A DNA stretch of 64,000 bases from Prorocentrum cordatum (taxonomy: Eukaryota > Sar > Dinophyceae > Prorocentrales > Prorocentraceae). The position numbers were made by a program, and so were the translations under genes. The stretch is taken from positions 89,085-153,084 of the forward strand of contig CAUYUJ010014764.1 in NCBI GenBank assembly GCA_963575745.1, given 5' to 3'. The notes under the pieces are model-generated. The model saw only the letters and a list, made by a program, of their open reading frames with translations, searched no databases and was not told the origin of the DNA. Shown here one piece after another: positions 11,536 to 19,978 of this stretch (positions are counted from its first letter, which is position 1; each line of letters begins with the position of its first letter).

Positions 11536-11740
11536 CTCCTCCTCCTCCTCCTGCCCCCGTTATTCCTCGTCGTTCTCCTCCTCCTCCTCCTTTTCATCAT
11601 CGTCACCCCTCCTCCAATTCCTCCTCATCACCGCCCCTCCTCATCATCGCCACCATATGTGGCGGGGGGTGTTTCTCATCATCCTGATCCTGATCCTGAT
11701 CCTGATCCTGATCCTGATCCTGATCCTGATCCTGATCCTG

Positions 11741-11777
<37 letters not shown>

Positions 11778-11890
11778 CCCCATCAACGTCATCGTCACCA
11801 GCATCATCGTCCTGTTCCTCCTCATGTTCATTATCGCTCCATCCTTCTCCTCCTCCTCTTCACCCTTCTCCTCCGCGCAATCATAACAGT
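11536..11890. repeat. Compound microsatellites (TCC)n, (CCTGAT)n, (ATC)n
   Basis: TCC-rich 11536-11650; about ten perfect CCTGAT hexamers at 11683-11743; (ATC)n to 11777; TCC-rich to 11880. Confidence 0.9.
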
Positions 11891-11948
11891 AAGACATGCG
11901 TACCACAACAAACGCTAATAATTCCACGCGTCAACCATTTAGACAGAA

Positions 11949-12068
11949 TGCTGGGGCCCCCTGGCGGCGCCTCCAGCGCAGCCCCTGGCGCGCTCAACGC
12001 GCGCCAGGGAGGGGGGTCCAGCGCGGATCCGAGAAATCCGAGCCGACCTCCGAGTTTTGATGTTTATG
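11949..12068. mobile_element. Family A palindromic element
   Basis: Core GGCGGCGCCTCCAGCGC, then GCGCGCCAGGGAGG and the right arm GATCCGAGAAATCC...GACCTCCGAGTTTTGATG. The left arm is truncated. Confidence 0.65.
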
Positions 12069-12109
12069 CAATTTTCGGTTCCCCTACTCCAGATCCCTTA
12101 TTAATCGAC

Positions 12110-12290
12110 CCCTCCTGAAAAACCGGGCCCCCCTCCGAATGCGACCTAATATTCCAGACCCCCCTCTCCGGCGGGGCGCCTTAATAAACCGGACCCCCTG
12201 AGCTCCAATCCAAAGAAAACGCACTAATAAACCTAATGAACCGACCCCCCCAGTTACAAACAAGGCGCCTTACAAAACCGGACCCAGGGG
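12110..12290. repeat. AAACCGGACCCCC repeats
   Basis: Five irregular units of AA(A)CCGG(G/A)CCCCC separated by AT-rich spacers. No coding content. Confidence 0.5.
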
Positions 12291-12439
12291 ACGATTGATA
12301 AGCGATTTGGAGTAGGCAAGAGTGACCTTTGGTGTGCGGACCGAGGGGGTGCGAAGCGGCCAAATCCCGCCGCGCAGTCAGCCGCTATCGCATCGCGCTC
12401 AGCGATCGGGGGGACCCCGACAAAAGAAGAACAAATCAC

Positions 12440-12613
12440 CACATCAACATAAGCTTTTGGCGCTCCGCGCGGATTTCTTCGATCCGCGCAGGGCCCCCCC
12501 CACCTCACAGGCGCGCGGAGCGCGCCCGGGACGGCGCGCCGGAGGCGCCGCCGCGGGGGGCCCCGCGCGGATCCGAGAACTCCGCGCGGAGCGCCAACAG
12601 TTTATGTCTATGC
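12440..12613. mobile_element. Family A palindromic element
   Basis: Complete copy: ACATCAACATAAGCTTTTGG, GCGCTCCGCGCGGATTTC at the left and GAACTCCGCGCGGAGCGCC...TTTATGTCTATG at the right, with arms complementary over more than 35 bp. Confidence 0.75.
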
Positions 12614-12737
12614 CGTTTTTTCCCGACCTAGGCTCTGCCTAGAAGGGTTCTTACTCTCTTAGCTTAAAGGGGCCGGGCAGTGCAACACGCCCCGGGCGGT
12701 TCCCCCAGTCCCCTGGGAGCGGTTCCCCCCAGTCCCC

Positions 12738-13075
12738 TGGGAGCTTTAGCTTTAGCTTTAGCTTTAGCTTTAGCTTTAGCTGAGCTTTAGCTTAGCTTTA
12801 GCTGTAGCTTAGCTGTAGCTTAGCTTTAGCTTAGCGTTTCGCTTAGCTTTTCGCTTAGCGTTTAGCTTAGCGTTTAGCTTAGCGTTAGCTCAGCTTTAGC
12901 TTAGCTGTAGCTTAGCTTTAGCTTAGCTTTAGCTTAGCTTTAGCTAAGCTTTAGCTTAGCTGTAGCTTAGCTTTAGCTTAGCCTTAGCTTAGCTGTAGCT
13001 CAGTTTTAGCTTAGCTTTAGCTTAGCTGTAGCTTAGCTGTGGCTTAGCTTTAGCTTAGCTTTAGCTTAGCGTTAC
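12738..13075. repeat. (TTTAGC)/(TTAGC) tandem array
   Basis: Five TTTAGC hexamers, then about 27 irregular units of the type CTTAGCTTTAG with GTAG and TTCG variants. It is not the TTTAGGG telomere motif. Confidence 0.9.
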
Positions 13076-13239
13076 TGTTACTACTAATGCTGCTTTCCTA
13101 GGGGTTCCAACTCCTAGGTAGGGTCGCACTGGGATAATTTCCCTTCTTCGAGATCAGCCCGCACCGAAGGCCACTCCAGCGAAGGGTCACTCTCACGTGT
13201 ACAGTCGGGGCGTTGACCTAAGGAACCCCAAATAAAGAA

Positions 13240-13573
13240 CGAGGGCCCTTTTTCCCATGAGTTACACTTCGATCTCCCATGGACAACCTCATGAACACCT
13301 AAGGCAAGCTGTAGAACAATCAAGGAACACAGAGCCCCTCCCCAACGAAAAGGGTTCCTTCTTCAGCGCCCCGACTGTGGCCGAACCCAGCGCTCGGCAC
13401 GGGGCAGGGGCTCGCCCGGCCCGTGGCGCGCGCGCGCGCGGCCTGCGGCTACGCGGCGACCGCCCGCGGGCCGCTGCCGCTCGACGCGGCGACCGAGTCG
13501 TCCTCCCTCTTCGCGCGGCTGGCGAGGATGGACCGCATGCATCTGGAGGCAGGAGAAGGGGTGTGGCATGCAT
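13240..13573. other. No recognisable gene
   Basis: Moderately GC-rich DNA with open frames on both strands and no domain recognised. Confidence 0.4.
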
Positions 13574-13743
13574 CGGGGATGGGCAGAACCCCCTGTCGTA
13601 AAACGTGGCTTAGTGAAAGCGACCTCGGGCCGGAACCTGGCGGGCGCAAGCCTGGAAAATGACGGCCGCGGCGCCCTCTCGAGAACCGAAAACGGACAAT
13701 TCACTTTTCCACGTGTCAGGGTTGGGCCTCTGCCCACCCCCGA
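13574..13743. mobile_element. Family B MITE-like element
   Basis: Starts CGGGGATGGGCAGAACCCC and ends with the inverted counterpart TTGGGCCTCTGCCCACCCCCG. Shares a conserved interior (GTAAAACGTGG, AACCTGGCGGGCGCAAGCC, CCCTCTCGAGAACCGAAAAC) with 15071-15240, 15426-15595 and 49443-49586. Confidence 0.8.
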
Positions 13744-14127
13744 AGAAAGGGGTTATGGTGCCGATGTGGAGCCTGGCGATGCCACCTATCGCAGACAGCA
13801 TCTCGACTTCCACGATCGGCACCACACCCCCTCTCCCCTCCTCGTCGTCCCCCCCCCTCCCCCCTTCTCCCCTCCTCGTCGTCCCCCCCCCTTCCCTTTT
13901 CCCTCCTCTCCCCCCCTCGTCACCCAGCTATGTCCTTATCCACGATCGGCGCCACACCCCTTTTCCGACCTCCAGAATGTAGCTGCCCTGCAGCGACTCG
14001 CGCCCCACTATCTCCTTCACCCGGTCACTGTCCAGCTCGGGGGCGGCGCGCTGCTGCTCCGCGGCCGCCGCGGCCTTGGACTCCACGATGACCTTGCAGC
14101 GGTCACGCTTGACCTGCGCGGCACTAA
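13744..14127. other. C/T-rich tract, no gene
   Basis: 13825-13930 is a pyrimidine tract (CCCCTC, CTTCTCC). CACGATCGGC(A/G)CCACACCCC occurs twice, at about 13810 and 13940. The remainder is unassigned. Confidence 0.4.
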
Positions 14128-14265
14128 GGATTGCAAACAAAACCCTGGATTGCAAAAAAAAACCCGAAGGATTGCAAAAAAACCCTTTTTGCAATCCTTC
14201 GAGGGTTTTTTTGCAATCCTTCGAGGGTTTTTTTGCAATCCTTTTTGCAATCCTTGGCTCTCCGA
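14128..14265. repeat. Long hairpin of GGATTGCAAAAAAACCC units
   Basis: Three GGATTGCAA(A)nCCC units on the left face three inverted units (GGGTTTTTTTGCAATCC) on the right, giving roughly 60-base arms with almost no loop. Confidence 0.8.
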
Positions 14266-14400
14266 AGACGTGCCCTCAAGACCTGGGCGTTTCCCTCGAT
14301 CTCCACCCCTGGGGCCCTTTTTTTGGACCCTGGGGCCATCGGAAACGGATCGGGGGCGAAAAGATGGCCCAGGGGAAAGGATCTGGAGGCCTCCCAGATA

Positions 14401-14575
14401 GGGTCCGAGCAGATGGGGTCGAAGGGTCACGCCGCATCGCCAATGCATCGCCGATGCATCGGCGGTGCATCGGCGACGTCGGTGTGGGTCAACACGGGCT
14501 CCACACCGAGTCGCATCGTCGATGCATCGGCGATGCGGCGCGATCCTGCGACCCCATCCACTCCAGGGGAACCAA
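14401..14575. mobile_element. Family C MITE-like element
   Basis: Left end GGTCCGAGCAGATGGGGTC, then CGCCGCATCGCC(A)ATGCATCG. The right end is the inverted match, CGATGCATCGGCGATGCGGC...GACCCCATCC. Copies at 16815-16905 (short) and 28138-28545 (interrupted). Confidence 0.75.
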
Positions 14576-14579
14576 AAAT

Positions 14580-14731
14580 GATGTAAACATTAACACTCGG
14601 AGGTCCGCGCGGATTTCTTTGATCCGCGCTGGACCCCCTCCCTGGCGCGCTCCGCGCCGGAGGCGGCGCCAGGGGGCCCCAGCGCCGATCCGAGAAATCC
14701 GCGCGGACCTCCGAGTTTTTATGTTCATGTC
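14580..14731. mobile_element. Family A palindromic element, best copy
   Basis: Ends GATGTAAACATTAACACTCG and its inverted partner GAGTTTTTATGTTCATGTC continue inward as GGAGGTCCGCGCGGATTTC, so the inverted repeats exceed 38 bp around a GC-rich core with GGCGGCGCCAGG. About nine copies lie in the window (2661, 3408, 11949, 12440, 14580, 18660, 50894, 52435, 61606), with variable cores. A hairpin-forming non-autonomous transposon is the likely identity; no clear target-site duplication was found. Confidence 0.8.
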
Positions 14732-14927
14732 AGTGTTCGTCCCCCTACTCCGACTTTCTCAATCAGCGTCGGGCCGACAGCCCACATCGACCCCCGTCGG
14801 TGGGCAGCCTCCGCGAACCGAAGGCGCTCCGACCCCCGTCAAGGCGCGACGACGATGCGAGGTTGACCCCCGTCGGGGGGGTACCCCGTCCCGCGCTTGT
14901 TAAGAAACCCAGAAGTAGCGGGAAAAC

Positions 14928-15070
14928 AACCTACCTCGCTTTTGACCACCCTCGCTTCCAAGAGATACCAGACGATGCCAAACTGCGGCCTGTACTGGTC
15001 AGGCCGCTTGACGAGGAGGCACGTGGTATGACTTGCTTTTGCCTGGAAGCGAAAGCGGGGTAGGTAATTT
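14928..15070. mobile_element. Family D MITE-like element
   Basis: ACCTACCTCGCTTTTGACC at the left is inverted at the right (GAAAGCGGGGTAGGTAAT). Nearly identical (about 94% by eye) to 27866-28001. The next element, family B, starts immediately after. Confidence 0.8.
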
Positions 15071-15240
15071 CGGGGATGGACAGACCTCCCTTTAGTAAAA
15101 CGTGGTTTAATGAAAACGACCTGAGGCCCAAACCTGGCGGGCGCAAGCCTGGAAAATAACGGCCACAGCGCCCTCTCGAGAACCGAAAACGGACAATTCA
15201 CTAATCGACGTGTCACTGTTGGGGGTTCTGTCCGCCCCCG
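15071..15240. mobile_element. Family B MITE-like element
   Basis: CGGGGATGGACAGACCTCC to GGGGGTTCTGTCCGCCCCCG, with the family B interior. It abuts the family D copy on its left. Confidence 0.85.
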
Positions 15241-15332
15241 ACTGATCCCATCTGGGAGGCCGAGAGGATCGGGGCCTCTGCGACTGCGGACCGGGCGGGC
15301 GAAGACCAGGCCGGGAAGTGCCAAAGGGGATT

Positions 15333-15745
15333 GGGCAGGGACCGGCCGTCCCGGTATCCTTTATAGGCCTACCGCGGCATGTTCTCAGAGCCCAGAGAAG
15401 TTCTAAGAACGAAGCCAGTGTTCTTCGGGGATGGACAGAATCCCCTTTGGTAAAACGTGGTTTAGTGAAAACGACCTGAGGCCCAAGCCTGGCGGGCGCA
15501 AGCCTGGAAAATAACGACCACGGCGCCCTCTCGAGAACCGAAAACGGACAATTCATCAATCGACGTGTCTCTGTTGGGGTTCTGTCCAGCCCCGAGTTCT
15601 TAGAACATGAGCCCGACGTGTCAAAACAAGACGGCCCCGGCCAGAAATAGTATGAGAACCTTTCGTGGAGATCACAAGAGGCTCTCACAACATTGTCTGG
15701 TGGGCCTATAGGCACGCCAGAACGCCTCGCCACTGCGGCTACACG
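15333..15745. mobile_element. Family E element interrupted by a family B copy
   Basis: GCAGGGACCGGCCGTCCCGG, ATAGGCCTACC, GTTCTAAGAACGAA and, after the insertion, TTCTTAGAACATGAGCCCGA correspond to the uninterrupted copy at 36961-37088. The later part (GGCTCTCACAACATTGTCTGG...ATAGGCACGCCAGAACGC) corresponds to 61015-61090. Confidence 0.75.
15426..15595. mobile_element. Family B MITE nested in family E, with target duplication
   Basis: The 170-bp element is flanked on both sides by GTTCTT (15420-15425 and 15596-15601). The uninterrupted family E copy at about 37050 has a single corresponding sequence (GCTCTTAGAACATAAGC). This empty-site comparison shows real transposition. Confidence 0.85.
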
Positions 15746-15754
15746 CAAGAGTGA

Positions 15755-15912
15755 CCCTGGGTAAGAGTGACCTCTGGTGCGCGGCTTTTTGGGACCGCGG
15801 GGGGGGGGCCAAAAATAAGCGCGCAAGCCGCTGCCACCGCTTCTCCTTCGGCCATCTGGGGCCGATCTGTGCCCGCACCGAAGGTCACTCCGGCGAAAGG
15901 TCACTCTTACGC
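15755..15912. mobile_element. Family F MITE-like element
   Basis: Starts AAGAGTGACCTCTGGTGCGC and ends GCACCGAAGGTCACTCC...AAAGGTCACTCTTA, an inverted match with a 14-base extra block in the right arm. Confidence 0.65.
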
Positions 15913-15918
15913 CTAGTC

Positions 15919-16100
15919 TTAAGTCGGGCATGTCACCCTTCAGGGGGATTTTCGACGAAAAATAAAGATTACCCCCCAAATGATCCAAGAATAATGTTAA
16001 AACAGTCTGGGGACTATTTCTTCTAGTATGGTCTGACCTGTTTGGGGTACTCTGTATTTTTCGTCGAACATCCCCCGGTAGGGGGACAGGCCCGACCTAA
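15919..16100. mobile_element. Family G MITE-like element
   Basis: Starts TTAAGTCGGGCATGTCACCC, ends GGGGGACAGGCCCGACCTAA, with TTTTCGACGAAAAAT repeated inverted inside. Six copies in the window (15919, 19547, 27689, 34330, 37269, 47470). Confidence 0.85.
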
Positions 16101-16157
16101 GCCAATCGATGCTTGAAGGATGCCGGGGGGAGGCGCCGGCACCACTCTATAGGCGCC

Positions 16158-16312
16158 GGAGGAGGAGGAGGCGGAGGAGGAGGAGGAGGAGGAGGCGGCG
16201 GTGCACGGAGGAAGAGGAGGAGGAGGAGGAGGAGGAGGAGGAGGAGGAGGAGGAGGAGGAGGAGGAGGAGGAGAGGAGGAGGAGGAGGAGGAGGAGGAGG
16301 AGGAGGAGGACC
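16158..16312. repeat. (GGA)n tract
   Basis: Nearly pure (AGG)n with a few GCGG interruptions. Confidence 0.95.
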
Positions 16313-16431
16313 AGTGGAAACCCAAGAGTCACCACTGTAGGCCCCCGACGCACGGCGTGTGCCCCCTCCACCGGCGGGCGCCGTGCGCCGGGCGTCCACG
16401 ACGGGCCCCCCCCCCCGGTTGTGTTTTGCAG

Positions 16432-16777
16432 CCTCGAGGGGCCCTCGCAGGGCCCAGGGGCCCGAGAACGGCGCAGGGTGGAGCGCCAGCCCCAGGGATG
16501 ATGATGAGGAGGAGGAGGAGGAGGAGGAGGAGGGGGAGGGGGAGGAGGAGGACTAGGAGGAGGAGGAGGAGGAGGAGGAGGAGGAGGAGGAGGAAAAGGA
16601 GGAGGAGGAGGAGGAGGAGGAGGACGACGACGAGAAGGAGGAGGAGGACGAGGAGGAGGAGGAGGAGACCGTACGCTACAGGTTGGTGCCGTGCGGCTTG
16701 CCCAAGAAAAAGGGAGGAGAAGGTCCAGAGTTCCTAGGCTCCTCCTGGTGGGAAGAGCATGAGGGCGGAATTCTGGG
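16432..16777 (+). CDS. Candidate exon with acidic tract; in-frame TAG
   Basis: An acceptor-like GTTGTGTTTTGCAG ends at 16431 and a perfect GTACGT donor begins at 16778. One frame (codons starting at positions divisible by 3) reads SRGPRRAQGPENGAGW, then about 60 Asp/Glu residues encoded by the (GGA)n tract, then ETVRYRLVPCGLPKKKG, and ends near SSWWEEHEGGILG. The end segment has ordinary amino-acid composition, unlike the surrounding repeats. A single TAG at 16554-16556 interrupts the acidic tract. Either the exon is dead, or the real exon begins after the TAG, or the base is a repeat error. The protein family is not recognised. The splice calls are by eye only. Confidence 0.35.
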
Positions 16778-16814
16778 TACGTAACGCCCTAGGGTCCAAC
16801 TAGTGGAGGGGGCT

Positions 16815-16905
16815 GGAGGGTCCCGACGCATCGTGGATGCACCGGCGTTGAGAGCCGCACCGGCAACGCATCGGCGACGCGGCGCGACCCCTCGACCCCA
16901 CCCCC
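16815..16905. mobile_element. Family C MITE-like element, short copy
   Basis: GACGCATCGTGGATGCACCGG faces CCGGCAACGCATCGGCGACGC...GACCCCTCGACCCC. Confidence 0.6.
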
Positions 16906-16926
16906 ACCGAATCGCTTCGTGTAGCA

Positions 16927-17080
16927 ATGAGTCCGCAGGAGCGAATCCTCAGTCAGGAACCCTTCGCGCGGAGATCCTCACCCAAGAACCCTCGGGGGAA
17001 GAGATCCTGCCTGCGCAACCCTTGGCAAGCAGTCCTCGGCAAAGAGTCCTCAGCAAGGAACCCCCAGCGAGGAATCCCTG
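16927..17080. repeat. Degenerate ATCCTCAGCAAGGAACCC repeat
   Basis: About eight imperfect 18-21 base units containing TCCT, AAGGAA or AAGAACCC. The open frame they support is a by-product. Confidence 0.5.
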
Positions 17081-17084
17081 GCAG

Positions 17085-17235
17085 GCTGGAGGAGGAGGAG
17101 GGCGAGGAGGAGGAGGAGGAGGAGGAGGAGGAGGAGGATTTCCTCGGGGGGCCCCAAGGCAGAACATCTAGGAGGAGGAGGAGGAGGAGGAGGAGGAGGA
17201 GGAGGAGGAGGAGGAGGAGGAGGAGGAGGAGGAGG
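17085..17235. repeat. Two (GGA)n tracts
   Basis: 17085-17140 and 17172-17235, separated by about 30 bases. Confidence 0.95.
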
Positions 17236-17435
17236 CCCACCCTGCGGCCCTCGGCGCGTCCCTGGCCGCAGGCACGCGCGGCGGCGGCGGCGCGGCGGAG
17301 CCCCCCCCCGCGGGCCGGGCCTTCGACGGGCGCGCCCGCTTCTGCTCCGTGTGCGGGAGGTGGCAGAACGTGCAGCCGGCCGGAGCAACAGACGGCGGCA
17401 CGAGCGAGCGAAGGGGCCCTGGGACTCACAAATAA
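17172..17435 (+). CDS. Candidate exon with CxxC motif
   Basis: Directly after an in-frame TAG (17169-17171), a frame open to a TAA at 17433 encodes poly-Glu, then Ala/Gly-rich sequence, then AFDGRARFCSVCGRWQNVQP. The FCSVCGRW segment resembles a half zinc ribbon. Its last codons enter a family H repeat at about 17415, so the true 3' boundary is unknown. No clear splice donor is visible. It lies 400 bases downstream of the exon candidate at 16432-16777 on the same strand and could belong to the same gene; this is speculation. Confidence 0.3.
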   Translation, partial: EEEEEEEEEEEEEEEEEEEEEAHPAALGASLAAGTRGGGGAAEPPPAGRAFDGRARFCSVCGRWQNVQPAGATDGGTSERRGPGTHK

Positions 17436-17575
17436 ATGCACACAAGTAATAATAGCACTCCCCATATTTTCCCATCTTTTCGGGGTTTTTGTCTTCCCCC
17501 CCAGTTCCCATCTTTTTCCATATTTTCCTGGGAGTCGAAGATGAATTGTGTCCGTGTGTGTTTTTTCCCCTCCTG
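17415..17575. mobile_element. Family H dispersed element
   Basis: Begins AAGGGGCCCTGGGACTC and contains CCCATATTTTCCCATC, TCTTCCCCCCCAGTTCCCAT, ATTGTGTCCGTGTGTG, ending TTTTCCCCTCCTGA. Copies at 28562, 48408 and 49050 share the order and length of about 160 bp. No long inverted repeats were seen, so the type is open. Confidence 0.75.
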
Positions 17576-17614
17576 AGCGAGGACTCCCTCTCGTGGGGGC
17601 GGCCCGCGCTGGCC

Positions 17615-17737
17615 ATCGCTCGGACGTCCATGCCCCGTGCTGTCTGTTTCGGCTTCGTGCGCGGCTTTGTCGCAGGATGGTCCAGGATGCTCCTGAGTAG
17701 CCCCCGCCGAGAGAAAGTGCACACGTCCGAGCGATAC
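17615..17737. mobile_element. Family I MITE-like element
   Basis: ATCGCTCGGACGTCCAT at the left is matched by inverted ACACGTCCGAGCGAT at the right; interior GTTTCG(G/T)...GATGGTCCAGGATG. Copies at 35500 and 62043. Confidence 0.8.
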
Positions 17738-17740
17738 CAA

Positions 17741-18055
17741 GCAAGCGCACGTCAGGTTCGTGTCGTGCCGACTTCGGCCTTGGTGTCTGACACCGCGGGG
17801 ATCCTTCGGCCTGGAGCACGACGGGCCGCTCCCGAAACGCCCAAACCGCTCCGCGTCGAGCGACTCCGGGTCGCCCGCGGCGCTCACAGTCGAGCGCCGC
17901 TGGCGGGATGTCGCCGCCGGTCGACGCGACGCGCACGCCCAGCGCGACGCACGCCGTGCCGAGGCGTCGCAGCGGCCACGGCTCCGCCCACGGCGGGAGG
18001 CCGAGGCGCGGCCGCGGGGCGCCCCGAGAGGCGCTGCCCTCGGAGGCGCCCTCTC
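17741..18055. other. GC-rich DNA, no recognisable gene
   Basis: Open on both strands by composition; no domain identified. Confidence 0.4.
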
Positions 18056-18059
18056 TCGG

Positions 18060-18225
18060 AGGGCACCAACTATACACCTACACCGATCCAGCCCAGGCCG
18101 ATCCTGGGCCCAGGATCGGTGTATATGCCTTCTTGCGCAAGGCAGGAGGGCGTATACACCGATCCTGGGCCCAGGGTGATCCTGGGCCATGATCGGTGTT
18201 GGTGTATAGTTGGTGCCTTCCGACT
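18060..18225. mobile_element. Foldback element with about 65-bp arms
   Basis: GGCACCAACTATACACC and GATCCTGGGCCCAGGATCGG on the left arm are mirrored on the right (to about 18225) with roughly 60 of 69 positions complementary. The loop is about 25 bases. Single copy here, so it may be young or recently formed by inverted duplication. Confidence 0.75.
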
Positions 18226-18655
18226 CTCTCCTGGGGTGCGCTCGGCCCCTCCTGGTGTGTCGGAGGCCTGGGCAGCTGCTCCTCGGGTCGGCGCCGGCCC
18301 CCCGCCTGAACCGCGCCCCCCCCCCCCCCCCACTGCAGGGCGCGCCGCAGCTGGTGGGTGCCGTGGCAACGGACACTCCGACAGTCCTACCATTGAATTG
18401 CCACACGTGCTCAACAAAGTCGGGCACGTGTGCGAATCATGCTTCAAGCCTGTTTGTCTACATGTCCAAAAGATGCCTGAAGCATGTTTTAGACGTCTGG
18501 GATGTTTTTCTGGCAGCATGCTTCCTCTCCGTTTATCGGCTTCCACAGTGCCACAGGAGGGCGCTGAGGCAGGCAGTCCCGACGGGGGGACTCACGTCTT
18601 CTTCCGAGGAACGATTGGGGCCCTCCTCCCTCTCTCGGCTGACGAAGGGCCGCTG
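18226..18655. other. No gene; small hairpin at 18437-18488
   Basis: CATGCTTCAAGC and GCCTGAAGCATG form a 12-base stem with a loop of about 28. The rest is not recognised. Confidence 0.4.
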
Positions 18656-18659
18656 CCGA

Positions 18660-18776
18660 GCTCCGAGCTCCGAGCTCCCCCCCCGCCGCCAACCCCAGCG
18701 CGCCCCGCGCGCCGTGGAGGGGCTGCGGGTCAGGAGGGTCCAGCGCCGACCCAAGAGATCCGCGCGGACCTCCGAA
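18660..18776. mobile_element. Family A palindromic element, diverged copy
   Basis: Right arm GGGTCCAGCGCCGACCCAAG, AGATCCGCGCGGACCTCCG is well kept; the left arm is eroded. Confidence 0.6.
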
Positions 18777-18785
18777 AGGGAATGC

Positions 18786-18817
18786 GTGCGCGCGCGCGTG
18801 CGTGCGTGCGTGCGTGC

Positions 18818-18859
<42 letters not shown>

Positions 18860-18865
18860 GCGTGC

Positions 18866-18898
<33 letters not shown>

Positions 18899-18900
18899 AT
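18786..18900. repeat. (GT)n/(GTGC)n microsatellite
   Basis: GCGTGCGTGC units merging into pure (GT)n. Confidence 0.95.
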
Positions 18901-19536
18901 AAGGAGGACAGCCTGAGGGTGGCGTGGGACTCTACTCTTTCCTGGGCACAGATGCGGCTCGCACGCGCCGGCGTCCTTCCCGGCCAGCCGAGGCATCTGC
19001 AGCACGGGCTCTGCCGCGAGCCGCCGCGGCACCCCACCCAGCCGCCCCGGGAGGAGGTCCGGCATAGCACCCGGCAGGCGCGCCCAGTGCCTCAGGGCTC
19101 CAGGGCGCGAGCGCCGCCGGTGACAACAGCGTGCCGTGGGCGCGGGGCAGCCGCATCTGGCCCAGCCAAGAGTCGGGGGGGACAGAAGACCTGGGCACGG
19201 GGGACTCGGGTGGGCCCGACGGGGCCACCATCAAAACGACGAGGCCCAGTCTGAAATCTGACGCGCGCTCCCGCTGCAAACACCCCACGAAAACTGGGCC
19301 GTCCAATTCCAGCACGCCCTCGCCAAAAAAAGTTGGCGAACCCGAGTTCTGGCTTACTCGACTCACGCTTCCCCGAAAAAGGAACCGCCCAATCGCACCC
19401 CAACAATCCACCTCACTGAGACAAAGCCCGGCGCGAATGACAACCGTGACGCAACCGTTGCCGCACGGGTTGTGGCGAAGCTGCCGAGCCGAGCCCAGAC
19501 ACCCCAGCTGTGAGAGGCGAGCGCAGCGGCAGCGCC
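18901..19536. other. No recognisable gene
   Basis: GC-rich with several open frames; none shows a motif I can name. Confidence 0.4.
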
Positions 19537-19546
19537 ACGCCAGACT

Positions 19547-19705
19547 TGGGTCGGGCATGTCCCCATACAGGCAGATCTTGGACGGAAAATCAAACATGAC
19601 CATACGATACTCAAGTATAGTCCAAAAATACTAGAAAATCGTCCCTAGACGATGTTTAAACATTAGTTTTGATTATTCCTCCTGTAGAGGGACATGCCCG
19701 ACCTA
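19547..19705. mobile_element. Family G MITE with 10-bp target duplication
   Basis: GGGTCGGGCATGTCCCC to GGGACATGCCCGACCTA. Flanked by ACGCCAGACT at 19537-19546 and again at 19706-19715. A 9-10 bp duplication fits Mutator-like or related transposases; the superfamily is inference. Confidence 0.85.
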
Positions 19706-19799
19706 ACGCCAGACTGGAGCCCCAACGATGCGGACAGAAGATGCGTGCCGCCTCCCTCCACACCAAGCTCGCCCACCCTGGCGGATGACCCCAGCCAAG

Positions 19800-19978
19800 A
19801 ATCCGAGGTCAGCCCAGGCAGTACTTGTCCGGCAGGACTACATCCCGAGCATCAGGCCAACAGTCTCACAGCAGCATGAAGGCCCCGCGCCCAACTTCCA
19901 GGAGGGTGACTACCTCGTGGCCAGGGACGACGGAGGTGCCCGCCCGGCCTACTGGTACACGAAGGCCGACGAGTCGGG
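19800..19978 (+). CDS. Weak candidate exon
   Basis: One frame reads QDYIPSIRPTVSQQHEG, then EGDYLVARDDGGARPAYWY, then TKADES before a GGGTAGGC sequence that could serve as a donor (GT near 19979). Composition is more protein-like than in the surroundings, and the acceptor could be AGCCCAGGCAG at about 19819. No family recognised. It may equally be chance. Confidence 0.22.

Larger units (their letters stand above)
12317..13193. mobile_element. Family F element, possibly enlarged by insertions
   Basis: AAGAGTGACCTTTGGTG at 12317 and the inverted partner ending GGTCACTCTCA near 13193 match the ends of the 158-bp copy at 15755-15912. Between them here are a family A copy and a long TTTAGC array, so this may be a nested and expanded copy. 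The pairing of these two ends is inference. Confidence 0.35.

Noticed and set aside
12738-13075. TTTAGC array as interstitial telomere repeat
   Set aside because: Dinoflagellate telomere repeats are of the TTTAGGG type; the units here are TTTAGC/TTAGC with no GGG.
17150-17170. Spliced-leader-like sequence next to (GGA)n on the minus strand (CTAGATGTTCTGCCTTGGGG)
   Set aside because: About 10 of 18 matches to the SL, and only about 30 bases separate it from the next purine tract, so no retrocopy can follow.
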